A DNA stretch of 40,194 nt from Microbacterium ginsengisoli (GCF_000956535.1 NZ_JYIY01000060.1:1-40194); one strand, 5' to 3'; numbered from the stretch's first letter, positions 1-9,083 are shown. Notes: a model not told the origin generated them from the letters alone. Program-made: numbers and translations.

Positions 1-1
1 C

Positions 2-967
2 ACCCCGAGCCCCTCGGCATCGCCCTCGGCCCCGACGCCGGCGGAGATCCAGCAGTGCACGACCGCCATCGCGAAGGCGAGCGCGGCGATCTCCCAGGCC
101 GCCGCGACGATCGTGCAGGCGTCGAAGAGCGCCGGGACGTCCTCGACGTCCAGCCACGGCTCGACAGGCTCGAGCACGTCGACCACGTCGACCACGTCGC
201 AGGCCGCCGCGCAGGCGAGTCGCGTCGCGTCCGCCGCCGTCGCCGTGCTGCAGGATCAGTCGGCCGTCTCGACGGCGCAGGCCAACCTCGCCGATGCGAC
301 TCTGGTCGCCCCGGTCGGCGGCGTGGTCGCCAGCATCCCGTTCTCGGTCGGCGACACCGCCACCACCAGCGAGGCGGTCATCATCTCGGCGGCGGGCGAC
401 GCCGACATCACCGTCGACGTGCCGATCTCCGACATGTCGCTCGTGAAGTCGGGTCTCGCCGCGCAGGTCACGCCCGACGGTGCCCAGACGGCCCTCACGG
501 GCAGCGTCGCGACCGTGAGCCTTCTCCCCGTCTCGTCCACGGCCTCCACGCCGTCCTATCCCGCCGTCGTGACGGTCGCCAACCCTCCGATCGCGCTGGC
601 GACCGGATCCCAGGCGGTCGTCGCGCTGACCGTGGCATCCGCCACCAACGCGCTGCGGGTGCCGACGTCGGCGCTGAGCGGTCTGGCCGGCAACACGGCC
701 ACGGCGATCGTGCTCAGCGGATCCGACTCGACCTCGTCGGTATCGGTGCAGGTCGGCGCCGTGGGCGACGGCTGGGCGCAGATCGTCAGCGGGCTGCAGA
801 TCGGACAGCAGGTCGTCCTCGCCGACAACCAGGCGACGCTGCCCAGCAACTCGAGCACTTCGACCGGCCGTTTCGGTTCGGGCGGCGGATTCGGCGGCGG
901 CTCGTTCACGGGCGGAACCCGCACGGGCGGCACCACCGGCGGGTCGTCCTCGCGCACCGGCGGCTGA
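2..967 (+). CDS. HlyD/RND-type periplasmic adaptor, 5'-truncated
   Basis: The frame is open from base 2, so the N-terminus (signal or anchor segment and first lipoyl half) lies outside the window. About 321 residues are visible. The first part is Ala/Ser/Thr-rich and looks like one arm of the adaptor coiled-coil hairpin, interrupted by a Ser/Thr tract. It is followed by the second lipoyl half-motif (ATLVAPVGGVV), beta-barrel segments, and a Gly-rich tail (GRFGSGGGFGGG). The family consists of membrane-fusion proteins of MacAB-like or other ABC export systems, anchored outside the membrane. A partner ATPase or permease would be expected upstream, because downstream is glmS. Substrate cannot be told. 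The family call is fairly sure; the specific system is not. Confidence 0.8.
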   Translation, partial: TPSPSASPSAPTPAEIQQCTTAIAKASAAISQAAATIVQASKSAGTSSTSSHGSTGSSTSTTSTTSQAAAQASRVASAAVAVLQDQSAVSTAQANLADATLVAPVGGVVASIPFSVGDTATTSEAVIISAAGDADITVDVPISDMSLVKSGLAAQVTPDGAQTALTGSVATVSLLPVSSTASTPSYPAVVTVANPPIALATGSQAVVALTVASATNALRVPTSALSGLAGNTATAIVLSGSDSTSSVSVQVGAVGDGWAQIVSGLQIGQQVVLADNQATLPSNSSTSTGRFGSGGGFGGGSFTGGTRTGGTTGGSSSRTGG

Positions 968-1002
968 GCCGCGCTGACGGATTCCGCACATGCCGGCGAC
1001 CC

Positions 1003-1008
1003 TAGGAT
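1003..1008 (+). promoter_or_regulatory. -10 box of glmS (leaderless start)
   Basis: TAGGAT ends 7 nt before the glmS ATG at 1016. Transcription would begin at or next to the start codon, so the mRNA should be leaderless or nearly so. No convincing -35 is visible. Confidence 0.6.
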
Positions 1009-1015
1009 TGTCGGC

Positions 1016-2866
1016 ATGTGTGGAATCGTCGGTTATGTCGGCCCGCGGCCGAGCCAGGACATCCTGATCGCGGGTCTCGCCCGCCTCGAATACCGCGGCT
1101 ACGACTCCGCCGGCGTCGCCGTGATCGGTGAGGACGGCACACTCGGCATGCGCAAGCGGGCCGGCAAGCTCAGCGTGCTGCGCGACGACCTCACCGCTCA
1201 TGCGCTGCCCGACGGCACGACCGGAATCGGCCACACCCGGTGGGCGACCCACGGCGGCCCGACCGACGCGAACGCACACCCGCATCTCGCCGACGACGAC
1301 AAGCTCGCCGTCATCCACAACGGCATCATCGAGAACTTCGCCGCCCTCAAGGCCGACCTCCTCTCCGACGGCTACACGTTCCGCAGCGAGACGGACACCG
1401 AGGTCGCCGCGGTGCTGCTCGGCCGCGAATACCGCGCCACCGGCGACCTCGTCGAGGCGTTCCGCGCGACGGTCGCCAAGCTCGACGGCGCCTTCACCCT
1501 CCTCGCGATGCACCAGGACCAGCCCGGGCTCGTCGTCGGCGCCCGCCGCAACTCCCCGCTCGTCATCGGACTCGGCGAGGGCGAGAACTTCCTCGGGTCG
1601 GATGTCGCGGCCTTCGTCGAGCACACCCGTCACGCCCTCGCGATCGGCCAGGACGAGATCGTCGCGATCACGCCCGAGGGCGTCACTGTCACCGACTTCC
1701 ACGGCGAGCCGGTCGAGGTGGAGCCGTTCGAGGTCACCTGGGACGCCTCGGCCGCCGAGAAGGGCGGCTGGTCGTCGTTCATGGCCAAGGAGGTCTCCGA
1801 GGAGCCGGAGGCCGTCGCCAACACGCTCCGCGGCCGCATCCGTCACGGCGCGGTGGAGATCCCCGAGCTCGACGGTCTCGATGAGCTGTTCGCCTCGGTG
1901 TCGCGCATCGTCGTGATCGCCTGCGGCACGGCCGCCTATGCCGGGCAGGTCGGCAAGTACGCGCTCGAGAAGTGGGCGAACGTGCCGGTCGAAGTCGAGC
2001 TGTCGCACGAGTTCCGTTATCGCGACCCCGTGCTCGACGCGAACACGCTCGTCGTCTCGATCAGCCAGTCCGGCGAGACGATGGACACCCTCATGGCGGT
2101 CAAGTACGCCCGCGAGCGCGGGGCGAAGACCCTGTCGATCTGCAACACGCAGGGCGCGACGATCCCGCGCGAGTCCGACGCGATCGTCTACACGCACGCC
2201 GGCCCCGAGGTCGCCGTCGCCTCGACGAAGGCGTTCACCGCCCAGATCACGGCCCTCTACCTGCTGGCCCTCCACGTCGCGCGCGTGCGCGGGTCGCTCT
2301 CGCCGACCGAGATCGCCCAGCACGTCCTCGAGCTCGAGGCGATCCCCGAGAAGATCCAGCGGGTGCTCGACCGTGAGCACGACCGCACCACGCAGCTTGC
2401 CCGCTGGATGGCCGACACCCGTTCGGTGCTGTTCCTCGGCCGCAACGTCGGCTACCCGATCGCCCTCGAAGGCGCTCTCAAGCTCAAGGAGATCTCCTAC
2501 ATCCACGCGGAGGGCTTCGCCGCCGGCGAGCTCAAGCACGGCCCGATCGCGCTCATCGAGCCCGGCCAGCCCGTGTTCGTGCTGGTGCCCTCCCCGCGCG
2601 GCTCGTCGGTCATCCACGACAAGGTGGTCTCCAACATCCAGGAGATCCGCGCCCGCGGTGCCCGGGTCATCGTCATCGCCGAAGAAGGGGATGCCGCGGT
2701 CCTCCCGTTCGCCGACGAGGTGCTGCACATCCCGCTGGCGGGTCCGCTGTTCGAGCCGCTGCTCGCCGTGGTCCCGCTCCACATCTTCGCGATGGGGCTC
2801 GCGAGCGCCAAGGGACTGGACGTCGACCAGCCGCGCAACCTCGCGAAGTCCGTCACGGTCGAGTGA
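1016..2866 (+). CDS. glmS: Glutamine--fructose-6-phosphate aminotransferase (isomerizing)
   Basis: Makes glucosamine-6-phosphate from fructose-6-phosphate and glutamine, the entry step to UDP-GlcNAc and peptidoglycan; cytosolic. The protein begins MCGIVGYVG, so Cys2 becomes the N-terminal nucleophile of the class II glutamine amidotransferase domain (about residues 1-225). Two SIS sugar-isomerase domains follow, including the SQSGET phosphate-binding motif, and the C-terminus ends in the usual LAKSVTVE. The length of 616 residues is normal. The ATG at 1016 is fixed by the need for Cys2 and by a -10 box 7 nt upstream. It is first in a run of same-strand genes with acpS and alr, a cell-wall grouping common in actinobacteria. 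Confidence 0.98.
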   Translation: MCGIVGYVGPRPSQDILIAGLARLEYRGYDSAGVAVIGEDGTLGMRKRAGKLSVLRDDLTAHALPDGTTGIGHTRWATHGGPTDANAHPHLADDDKLAVIHNGIIENFAALKADLLSDGYTFRSETDTEVAAVLLGREYRATGDLVEAFRATVAKLDGAFTLLAMHQDQPGLVVGARRNSPLVIGLGEGENFLGSDVAAFVEHTRHALAIGQDEIVAITPEGVTVTDFHGEPVEVEPFEVTWDASAAEKGGWSSFMAKEVSEEPEAVANTLRGRIRHGAVEIPELDGLDELFASVSRIVVIACGTAAYAGQVGKYALEKWANVPVEVELSHEFRYRDPVLDANTLVVSISQSGETMDTLMAVKYARERGAKTLSICNTQGATIPRESDAIVYTHAGPEVAVASTKAFTAQITALYLLALHVARVRGSLSPTEIAQHVLELEAIPEKIQRVLDREHDRTTQLARWMADTRSVLFLGRNVGYPIALEGALKLKEISYIHAEGFAAGELKHGPIALIEPGQPVFVLVPSPRGSSVIHDKVVSNIQEIRARGARVIVIAEEGDAAVLPFADEVLHIPLAGPLFEPLLAVVPLHIFAMGLASAKGLDVDQPRNLAKSVTVE

Positions 2867-2882
2867 GCGCGAGGCGCGGGGG

Positions 2883-3260
2883 ATGATCGTGGGGATCGGC
2901 GTCGACCTGGTCGACGTGCCGCGGTTCGAGGCATCCCTCTCGCGCACCCCGCGGCTGCTCGAGCGGCTCTTCTCGCCCGCCGAGCGGGCGTTGAAGCCGC
3001 GTTCGCTCGCGGCACGGTACGCCGCGAAGGAGGCGCTGATCAAGGCGCTCGGCGGCTCGGACGGGGTGCACTGGACCGAGATCGAGGTGGCGTCGGAGAC
3101 CTCCGGCAAACCCGTGTTCGCGCTCACCGGCGACACCGCGCGGAGGGTGGCCGCACGCGGCATCACCGCGGTGCACCTGTCGATGTCGCACGACGCGGGA
3201 CTCGCGACCGCGTACGTGGTCGCGGAGGGCCGGGGAGAGCCGGGGGAGGGGGCATCATGA
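2883..3260 (+). CDS. acpS: Holo-[acyl-carrier-protein] synthase
   Basis: Transfers 4'-phosphopantetheine from CoA to the serine of apo-ACP, activating fatty-acid synthesis. The 125-residue protein has the two family motifs: GIGVDLVDVPRFE near the N-terminus (metal-binding Asp8) and RYAAKEALIKAL (Glu50). The C-terminus has the usual LSMSHDAGLATAYVV strand. The ATG at 2883 is preceded by a G-rich Shine-Dalgarno-like stretch and places the conserved motif at the normal distance. It lies 16 nt after glmS, and its TGA overlaps the alr ATG by four bases (ATGA), so translation is probably coupled. Family and function are clear. Confidence 0.95.
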   Translation: MIVGIGVDLVDVPRFEASLSRTPRLLERLFSPAERALKPRSLAARYAAKEALIKALGGSDGVHWTEIEVASETSGKPVFALTGDTARRVAARGITAVHLSMSHDAGLATAYVVAEGRGEPGEGAS

Positions 3261-4378
3261 CGCTGCCGGCGGGAACCATGCGGGAGGCGGTGATCGACAC
3301 CGAGGCGATCGCCGACAATGTGAGGGCGTTCCGGCGCCGCACCGGCGTCGACGTGATCGCGGTCGTGAAGGCCGACGGCTACGGGCACGGCGCCGTCCGC
3401 GCCGCCCAGGGCGCGCTCGACGGCGGGGCGACCCGTCTCGGCGTCGTCGACGTCGACGAGGCGCTCGCCCTGCGTCGCGGTGGCATCGATGCGCCGCTCA
3501 TTGCGTGGCTGCACGCCCCAGGACTGTCGTTCGGCCGCGCGGTCGAGGCGCACATCGAGCTCGGCATCTCCGATCTCGACCAGTTGAACCGGGCCGCGGC
3601 CGCGGCGACCGGCGAGCGCCCCGCCCGCCTGCACCTGAAGGTCGAGACAGGACTCGCCCGCAACGGCATCCCGCCCGAGGCGCAGCGCAGCGTGTTCGCC
3701 GAGGCCGCGCGCCTCGAGCGCATCGGGCGCGTGCACGTCGTCGGCATCTTCAGCCACCTCTCCAACACGTCGCCCGACGACGACCGCGAGGCCATCGCGC
3801 GGTTCGACGAGTCGCTCGCGGTGGCCGCGGCATCCGGTCTCACCCCCCGCGTGCGCCACCTCGCGGCGACGCAGGCGGCGATCGATCTCCCCGAGTCGCG
3901 CTACGACGCCGTGCGCATCGGGCTCGGGATCTACGGACTCTCGCCCTTCAGCTACCGCTCGCCCGCCGAGCTGGGGCTGCGGCCCGCGATGACGCTGCGC
4001 GCCGCGATCGCGGCCGTGCGGCGGGTGCCGGCGGGGCACGGCGTCTCTTACGGCTACACCTACCGCACCGACCGCGAGACGACCCTCGCCCTCGTGCCCC
4101 TCGGCTACGCCGACGGGGTGCCGCGTCAGGCGAGCGGCGTCGGTCCCGTCGTCATCGGCGCCCGCCGTTTCCCGGTGGCCGGGCGTATCGCGATGGATCA
4201 GTTCGTCGTGGATGTCGGCGACCACCCGGTCGTGGTGGGCGACGAGGCGGTGCTGTTCGGGGATCCGACCTACGGCGCCCCGCTCGCCGACGACTGGGCG
4301 CAGGCCGCCGGCACGATCAACTACGAGGTCGTGACCCGCATCGGCCCGCGCGTTCCGCGGCGAACGGCGACGCGATGA
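3257..4378 (+). CDS. alr: Alanine racemase
   Basis: PLP enzyme that interconverts L- and D-alanine for peptidoglycan. The 373-residue protein has the N-terminal PLP motif VVKADGYGHG (Schiff-base Lys38). Its C-terminal beta domain has VSYGYTY, carrying the second catalytic base Tyr, then GYADGVPR and GRIAMDQ. Length and domain order are normal for bacterial Alr. A strong G/A-rich ribosome-binding site lies in the end of acpS just before the ATG. The gene overlaps acpS upstream and tsaE downstream by four bases each, so all three should be translated as one unit. Copy 3827-3835 of the recurrent GCGGCATCC motif lies inside. Confidence 0.97.
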   Translation: MTLPAGTMREAVIDTEAIADNVRAFRRRTGVDVIAVVKADGYGHGAVRAAQGALDGGATRLGVVDVDEALALRRGGIDAPLIAWLHAPGLSFGRAVEAHIELGISDLDQLNRAAAAATGERPARLHLKVETGLARNGIPPEAQRSVFAEAARLERIGRVHVVGIFSHLSNTSPDDDREAIARFDESLAVAAASGLTPRVRHLAATQAAIDLPESRYDAVRIGLGIYGLSPFSYRSPAELGLRPAMTLRAAIAAVRRVPAGHGVSYGYTYRTDRETTLALVPLGYADGVPRQASGVGPVVIGARRFPVAGRIAMDQFVVDVGDHPVVVGDEAVLFGDPTYGAPLADDWAQAAGTINYEVVTRIGPRVPRRTATR

Positions 4379-4878
4379 GCGTTCCCGACGCACTCCTGGG
4401 TGCACGCCGCATCGAGGCGCCCGCCGACATGGAAGCGCTCGGCCGCGCGCTCGGCGAGGCGCTGCGCCCCGGCGACGTGGTCGTGCTCACCGGCCCCCTC
4501 GGCGCCGGCAAGACGACCCTCACCCGCGGGATCGGCGCAGGCCTCGGCGTGCGCGGTCCCGTGCAGTCGCCGACATTCGTCGTCGCCCGCACGCACCCCT
4601 CCCTCGTCGGCGGTGCCCCGCTCGTGCACGTCGACGCCTACCGGCTGGGCTCCGCGGCCGAGCTCGACGACCTCGACCTCGACCTCGCCTCGTCGGTGAC
4701 GATCGTGGAGTGGGGTCGCGGGATGGTCGAGGCCCTCACGGACGCCTGGTGGGAGGTCGAGATCGAGCGTCCGACCGGCGGCCGCGGCGCCGACACGATG
4801 TGCGGCGACGTGTCGCGGCGCACCGACGAGCTCGACGCCGACGCCCCGCGCACCGTGACGATCTCCCGCCGTCCCTGA
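4375..4878 (+). CDS. tsaE: tRNA threonylcarbamoyladenosine biosynthesis ATPase TsaE
   Basis: ATPase partner of TsaB and TsaD in forming t6A at A37 of ANN-decoding tRNAs. The 167-residue protein has a Walker A motif GPLGAGKTT (Lys46), the switch SPTFVV, the HVDAYRL strand with the Walker-B-like Asp, and VEWG near residue 110. All are family hallmarks. The last 35 residues, after the usual C-terminus, are polar and unremarkable. The ATG at 4375 overlaps the alr stop (ATGA). tsaB follows 81 nt later behind its own promoter and a stem-loop, so TsaE production may be partly uncoupled from TsaB-RimI-TsaD. Confidence 0.95.
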   Translation: MSVPDALLGARRIEAPADMEALGRALGEALRPGDVVVLTGPLGAGKTTLTRGIGAGLGVRGPVQSPTFVVARTHPSLVGGAPLVHVDAYRLGSAAELDDLDLDLASSVTIVEWGRGMVEALTDAWWEVEIERPTGGRGADTMCGDVSRRTDELDADAPRTVTISRRP

Positions 4879-4924
4879 TCGCGGCGCACGCCCGCGCCCG
4901 CAGGCCGTGCGACGGGCCGCGATC
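4877..4924. terminator. Stem-loop in the tsaE-tsaB gap
   Basis: The inverted repeat GATCGCGGC (4877-4885) / GCCGCGATC (4916-4924) has an inner GCACG/CGTGC pair. It starts within the tsaE stop codon and ends about 24 nt before the tsaB -10 box. There is no T tract, so it is a weak terminator or RNA-stabilising hairpin candidate. Confidence 0.4.
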
Positions 4925-4947
4925 CCCCGGGCGTGCCGGTGGCGGCA

Positions 4948-4953
4948 TACCCT
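4948..4953 (+). promoter_or_regulatory. -10 box of tsaB (leaderless start)
   Basis: TACCCT ends 6 nt before the GTG at 4960. This spacing selects that GTG over the in-frame GTG at 4933, which lies upstream of the promoter box. Confidence 0.6.
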
Positions 4954-4959
4954 AGAGAG

Positions 4960-5640
4960 GTGATCCTCGGCATCGACACCTCGCTCGGCACGGCCGTCGC
5001 CGTCGTCGACGCCGACGGGGTGGTGCGCTCCGAGGCGACGAGTGCGAATCCGCTCGGCCACGCCGAGGTGATCGGCGATCTGATCGCGGGAGCGCTGGCC
5101 GCGGCATCCGTGACCGCCGCGATCGGCGCGCCGGTCGACGCGCCCGCGCCGACCGCCCTCACGCATGTCGTTGCCGGCATGGGACCGGGGCCGTTCACCG
5201 GCCTGCGCATCGGCATCGCCGCCGCGCGCGCGTTCGCGCTCGCCCGCGACCTCCCCGTGATCGCGGTTCCCAGCCACGACGCGGTCGCCCTGTCGATCCT
5301 GCTGCGCGCCGCCATCGCGGGCGACGACGCCGGTCGCTTCGCCGTCGTCACCGACGCGCGCCGCCGCGAGTTCGCCTACTCGGTCTACGAGGGACTCGAC
5401 GACGACGGGCTGCCGGTGCGGATCGGCGACGCGGCGCTCGCGCCGCGCGACGACCTCGACGCGATCCTCGTCGAGCGGGGCGCGCGACGCGAGGACGCGG
5501 CATCCATCCCGGCGGCGCTGCTCGCGCTCGCCGGTTCCCGGGCGGTCGCCGCGTCGCGCGTGCTCACCGGCGACGAGCCGCTCTACCTGCGCTCGCCCGA
5601 CGTGACCCTGCCGGGCGCCCCGAAGCGGGTGACGGCGTGA
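4960..5640 (+). CDS. tsaB: t6A biosynthesis scaffold protein TsaB
   Basis: ASKHA-fold partner that dimerises with TsaD in the bacterial t6A complex; itself catalytically inert. The 226-residue protein starts MILGIDTSLGTAVAV (first phosphate-binding-like hairpin) and contains the family signature GMGPGPFTGLRIGIA around residues 75-90. Length fits. I chose GTG 4960 because a TACCCT box ends six bases upstream and because homologues begin just before LGIDTS. The stop overlaps the rimI GTG (GTGA). Copies of the GCGGCATCC motif lie at 5101 and 5497, both read as Ala-Ala-Ser. Confidence 0.93.
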   Translation: MILGIDTSLGTAVAVVDADGVVRSEATSANPLGHAEVIGDLIAGALAAASVTAAIGAPVDAPAPTALTHVVAGMGPGPFTGLRIGIAAARAFALARDLPVIAVPSHDAVALSILLRAAIAGDDAGRFAVVTDARRREFAYSVYEGLDDDGLPVRIGDAALAPRDDLDAILVERGARREDAASIPAALLALAGSRAVAASRVLTGDEPLYLRSPDVTLPGAPKRVTA

Positions 5641-6173
5641 TCCGCGACGCGACCCTCGACGACCTCGCCGCCATCATGGCGCTCGAGCATGCGGCGTTCC
5701 CCACCGACGCGTGGAGCGAGCCGATGATGCGCGAGGAGCTGCGCTCGCCGCACGGGCGCTACTACGTGGTGGAGCAGGCGGGCCGTCTGGTCGGGTACGC
5801 GGGGCTGCGCGCGCCGAAGGGCGGGCGCGACGGCGACATCCAGACCATCGCGCTCGAGAGCGCGGCGCGCGGGCGGGGTCAGGGGCGGGCGCTGCTGCGG
5901 CACCTGCTCGCGGAGGCCGCCGCGCGGTGCGTCGCCGAGGTGTTCCTCGAGGTGCGTGACGACAACCCGGTCGCACAGGCGCTGTACCGCTCGGAGGGCT
6001 TCGTCGAGGTCGGTCGGCGCCCCCGCTACTACCAGCCCGATGACGTCGACGCGATCGTGATGAGCCTGGATGTCGCCGCCTGGCGCGGCGCCGCAGAGGA
6101 CACGGCCGCCGCACAGAGCCCCGCCGCCGGTGAGGGCCCCGCCGATACCGCCCGGGGAGCGTGGTGCACGTGA
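5637..6173 (+). CDS. rimI: Ribosomal protein bS18-alanine N-acetyltransferase RimI-like
   Basis: GNAT-family acetyltransferase expected to acetylate a protein N-terminal alanine (S18 in E. coli; sometimes fused to TsaD elsewhere). The acetyl-CoA loop [11 protein letters not shown] (about residue 80) and the C-terminal [17 protein letters not shown] are clear GNAT/RimI marks. At 178 residues it is longer than the usual roughly 150, with a low-complexity Ala/Glu-rich tail after residue 145. The GTG at 5637 overlaps the tsaB stop. The TsaB-RimI-TsaD order is a widespread and conserved arrangement. Substrate is inferred from family and context. Confidence 0.9.
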   Translation: MIRDATLDDLAAIMALEHAAFPTDAWSEPMMREELRSPHGRYYVVEQAGRLVGYAGLRAPKGGRDGDIQTIALESAARGRGQGRALLRHLLAEAAARCVAEVFLEVRDDNPVAQALYRSEGFVEVGRRPRYYQPDDVDAIVMSLDVAAWRGAAEDTAAAQSPAAGEGPADTARGAWCT

Positions 6174-7234
6174 ACCGGGACCAGCCCCTCGTGCTCGGCA
6201 TCGAGACGAGCTGCGACGAGACCGGCATCGGCATCGTGCGCGGCCGCACCCTGCTGAGCAACACGATCGCGAGCTCGATGGCCGAGCACGCCCGCTATGG
6301 CGGCGTCGTGCCCGAGGTCGCGGCCCGCGCCCACCTCGAGGCGCTGCAGCCCTCGATCGCCGCCGCGCTCGCCGAGGCGGGCGTGACGCTCGCCGACCTC
6401 GACGCGGTCGCCGTCACGAGCGGCCCGGGCCTCGCGGGTGCGCTGATGGTCGGCATCGGGGCCGCGAAGGGGCTCGCGACCGGGCTCGGCGTGCCGCTGT
6501 ACGCCGTGAACCATCTGGTCGGGCACATCGCCGCCGACATCCTCGCCGAAGACGCGGCCCCGCTGGAGTACCCCACGGTCGCGCTGCTGGTCAGCGGTGG
6601 GCACACCTCGCTGCTGCTCGTGCGCGACCTCACGAGCGACGTCGAGCTTCTCGGCGAGACGATGGACGACGCGGCCGGCGAGGCGTTCGACAAGATCGCC
6701 CGCATCCTCGGGCTGCCCTACCCCGGCGGTCCCGAGATCGATAGGGCCGCGGTATCCGGAGACCCGGACGCCATCCGCTTCCCGCGCGGGCTGTCGCGGG
6801 CGTCCGATCTGCACGAGCACCGCTACGACTTCTCGTTCTCGGGGCTGAAGACGGCCGTCGCGCGCTATGTCGAGCAGCAGGGAGCGGATGCCTCGGTGCC
6901 CGACATCGCGGCATCCTTCCGCGAAGCGGTGGTCGATGTCCTCGTGACGAAGGCCCTCGACGCCTGCGCCCGGTTCGACGTGCCCCGGCTCCTGCTCGGC
7001 GGGGGGGTGATCGCCAACCGGCGGCTGCGCGAGGTCGCGACGGCGCGGGCCGAGGCTGCCGGGGTCACCGTGCGCATCCCCCCGCTCAGCCTCTGCACCG
7101 ACAACGGCGCGATGATCGCGGCGCTGGCCGCCGAGCTCATCGCCTCGGGCCGCGCACCCTCGACCTTCGCTTTCGGCGCGGATTCGACGCTGCCGGTGAC
7201 CGAGATCCAGGTGGCCGAGGGGGTGCCCGCGTGA
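6170..7234 (+). CDS. tsaD: tRNA N6-adenosine threonylcarbamoyltransferase TsaD
   Basis: Catalytic subunit that transfers threonylcarbamoyl from TC-AMP to A37 of tRNA. The 354-residue ASKHA protein contains [10 protein letters not shown], the metal-binding pair in VNHLVGH (HxxxH), [21 protein letters not shown], and the C-terminal metal Asp in CTDNGAMIA. All catalytic elements are present. The start is uncertain among in-frame GTGs at 6161, 6164 and 6170. I chose 6170 because it overlaps the rimI stop (GTGA, as in the neighbours) and lies 10 nt after GGGGAG. Its stop overlaps the next gene by the same GTGA. Confidence 0.95.
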   Translation: MNRDQPLVLGIETSCDETGIGIVRGRTLLSNTIASSMAEHARYGGVVPEVAARAHLEALQPSIAAALAEAGVTLADLDAVAVTSGPGLAGALMVGIGAAKGLATGLGVPLYAVNHLVGHIAADILAEDAAPLEYPTVALLVSGGHTSLLLVRDLTSDVELLGETMDDAAGEAFDKIARILGLPYPGGPEIDRAAVSGDPDAIRFPRGLSRASDLHEHRYDFSFSGLKTAVARYVEQQGADASVPDIAASFREAVVDVLVTKALDACARFDVPRLLLGGGVIANRRLREVATARAEAAGVTVRIPPLSLCTDNGAMIAALAAELIASGRAPSTFAFGADSTLPVTEIQVAEGVPA

Positions 7235-7734
7235 GCGGCGAGCGCGCGGGGGCCCCGGAGGACCGGTCCGCCGCGACGGCCGGCGGGGCGTGGCCGCTCC
7301 CGGCACACGGTGCCGACGCGGTCGAACCGCCCTCGCCCGATGTGGTGACACCGCCGGCGAGTGCGGCGCTTCCGGGCGCTCACCGTGGCGGCTTCTCGCG
7401 TGAGCTCACGGCGCCCGTCGATGTCGCCGCCCTGCAGCCCGTGCACGAGCAGACGGTCTTCGACGTGCCGGCGCCGGCGCCGGCGGTGCGTCATCCGGTG
7501 CCGCTGTCGGCGCTCGGCCTGGGCACCGCGATCATCGCGCTCGGCGCCTCCCTGGTCGTCGGATGGATGCTGCCGCTCGGCGTGCTCGCGGTCGGATTCG
7601 GCATCGCGGCCCGGCGGCGTCCGTCCCCGGGACGTGCGATGGCGATCTGGGCGATCGCGCTCGGCGCCGGGTCGATCCTCTACAGCGCGGCGTGGCTGAC
7701 CTGGGCGGTCGTCGCCTCCGGCGCGCTCGGCTGA
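7231..7734 (+). CDS. Small membrane protein of unknown function
   Basis: 167 residues that I do not assign to a named family. The first 90 residues are Pro/Ala-rich and probably disordered. The rest holds hydrophobic segments around residues 92-108, 110-124 and 135-160, separated by a basic loop ([10 protein letters not shown]). The layout resembles DUF4190-like membrane proteins, but that is only a guess. It overlaps tsaD by GTGA, so it is translated with the t6A genes, though nothing shows that it takes part in tRNA modification. It is last of the run; a hairpin follows. Confidence 0.75.
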   Translation: MSGERAGAPEDRSAATAGGAWPLPAHGADAVEPPSPDVVTPPASAALPGAHRGGFSRELTAPVDVAALQPVHEQTVFDVPAPAPAVRHPVPLSALGLGTAIIALGASLVVGWMLPLGVLAVGFGIAARRRPSPGRAMAIWAIALGAGSILYSAAWLTWAVVASGALG

Positions 7735-7738
7735 CGGT

Positions 7739-7751
7739 CCCTCGCCGAGGG
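7739..7751. terminator. Small hairpin in convergent gap
   Basis: CCCTC-GCC-GAGGG lies 5 nt after the stop of the small membrane protein, in the 55-nt gap facing the converging methyltransferase gene. The stem is short and has no T tract; weak candidate. Confidence 0.35.
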
Positions 7752-7789
7752 TCCCCTCGCCCGCCGACGTCGCGACCGGCGCCCGCGGC

Positions 7790-8983
7790 TCAGTCGTCGA
7801 CGCGGTCGGCGAGCAGCGCCACCCGCCGGTCGCCGATGCGGGTGACGAACAGAGTTGCCGATTCATCGCCTCGCAGCGCGAGCGCGCGACGCAGCGCTGC
7901 CGGGTCGACGTCGACGCCCCGCTTCTTGATCTCGAGGCGGCCGATGCCGCGGGCGCGCAGCGCCTTCGCGAGCGGTTTCGTCGCAACGGGGAGCTCGTCC
8001 CGCACGCGGAAGCTCTGCACGAACGGGCTCGTGAGCGCGGCATCCGAGGTCAGATAGGCGATGTGCGGGTCGATCGTGCCCGCCTCCAGCGCCCGTGCGA
8101 CGTCGCCGATGAGGCGCGCACGGATCACGGCCCCCTCGGGTTCATGGAGGTAGGCGCCCATCGGGCGCGCGTCGACGTCGGGAGCGTCCCCGGCCGCCGT
8201 GATCTCGTGCACGCGCTCCCCGCGGATCACGAGTGCCGCCCGGCGCACGCCGTCGCGGGCGAGCGTGCCGGTGAAGAGCACGAGCTCGACGGTCGATCCG
8301 TCCACCGAGATCCATTGCGCCTCCGCATCCGCGGGGATCTCGGCCCGATCGAACGCGGGCCCGAGCTTGATGCCGGCGCTCGTGCGCGCCGCGAGCGGGA
8401 ACACCCACTCCAGCGAGGGGGTGTACTCGGATGCCGCGACCCGCGCCTGCGCGTCGTGACCGGCGACGCGGCGGGCCGGGTCGAGCCACACGGCGTCCAC
8501 GCCGCCGAGGTCTACGTCTTCGGCGCGGGCGTGACGCACCTCGACGGCATCGCCGAACGGGGCGAGGTTGTACGCGGCGACCGCGGCGGTGACCTCGTCG
8601 GCGTCGACGGCGAGGACCGACATCCCGAGCCCGGCGAAGCCGAGGCTGTCGCCCCCGATGCCGCAGCCGAGGTCCGCGACGCGCCCGATGCCGGCGTCGC
8701 GGAATCGGGCGGCATGGCGGGCGGCGACGACCGGGCGTGTCGACTGCTCCAGGCCCGCGCGGGTGAAGAGCATGCCGGCGGCGAGGTCGCCGAACTTGGC
8801 GGCGCCCCGGGCGCGCAGGTGCGCCTGCGAGACGAGCGCGGTCACGGTGTCGGGGTCGAGGCCCTCGGTCCGCAGGCGACTCACCGCGCGGGCGGTGTGG
8901 TCGGTCGTGGCGAGGGGCCCCAGCTCGTCGAGCCGGCGCAGCCCCTCGGGGGTGAGCACGGCGCGCAGCTGGTCCATCCGCAT
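7790..8983 (-). CDS. Class I SAM-dependent methyltransferase with THUMP-like domain
   Basis: 397 residues. The N-terminal helical part (residues 1-95) is followed by a Rossmann methyltransferase core with SAM motif VADLGCGIGGDSLGF (about residue 100), the acidic loop VLAVDADE, and the DPARR motif (WLDPARRVAG) typical of this actinobacterial family. The C-terminal part has the THUMP-like region ending KKRGVDVDPAALRRAL. RNA, perhaps tRNA or rRNA, is the likely substrate by analogy with THUMP proteins; the modified base is unknown. The ATG at 8983 has a TAGGCT box ending six bases upstream, fixing the start over the second Met. It converges with the tsaD-linked gene and is divergent from groES. 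Confidence 0.85.
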   Translation of the reverse strand: MRMDQLRAVLTPEGLRRLDELGPLATTDHTARAVSRLRTEGLDPDTVTALVSQAHLRARGAAKFGDLAAGMLFTRAGLEQSTRPVVAARHAARFRDAGIGRVADLGCGIGGDSLGFAGLGMSVLAVDADEVTAAVAAYNLAPFGDAVEVRHARAEDVDLGGVDAVWLDPARRVAGHDAQARVAASEYTPSLEWVFPLAARTSAGIKLGPAFDRAEIPADAEAQWISVDGSTVELVLFTGTLARDGVRRAALVIRGERVHEITAAGDAPDVDARPMGAYLHEPEGAVIRARLIGDVARALEAGTIDPHIAYLTSDAALTSPFVQSFRVRDELPVATKPLAKALRARGIGRLEIKKRGVDVDPAALRRALALRGDESATLFVTRIGDRRVALLADRVDD

Positions 8984-8989
8984 CCCGCC

Positions 8990-8995
8990 AGCCTA
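8990..8995 (-). promoter_or_regulatory. -10 box of the methyltransferase gene (leaderless start)
   Basis: On the minus strand TAGGCT lies exactly 6 nt before the ATG at 8983, the same layout as many other genes here. Confidence 0.6.
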
Positions 8996-9038
8996 GGCCG
9001 GAGCGTCCCGCGACGAGCGCGACGGCGTATGACGTCTT

Positions 9039-9065
9039 CTGGCACTCGCGTTGCATGAGTGCCAG
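9039..9065. promoter_or_regulatory. CIRCE operator 1 (HrcA site)
   Basis: CTGGCACTC-N9-GAGTGCCAG is a perfect dyad matching the CIRCE consensus (TTAGCACTC-N9-GAGTGCTAA) in its core. The -35 hexamer lies in its 9-nt loop, so bound HrcA would block RNA polymerase. Confidence 0.9.
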
Positions 9066-9079
9066 CACTTGCCTACACT
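9051..9079 (+). promoter_or_regulatory. groES promoter
   Basis: TTGCAT (9051-9056), a 17-nt spacer, then TACACT (9074-9079): a well-spaced housekeeping-sigma promoter. The expected +1 is near 9086, inside the second CIRCE element, giving a leader of about 55 nt. Confidence 0.8.
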
Positions 9080-9083
9080 GGCG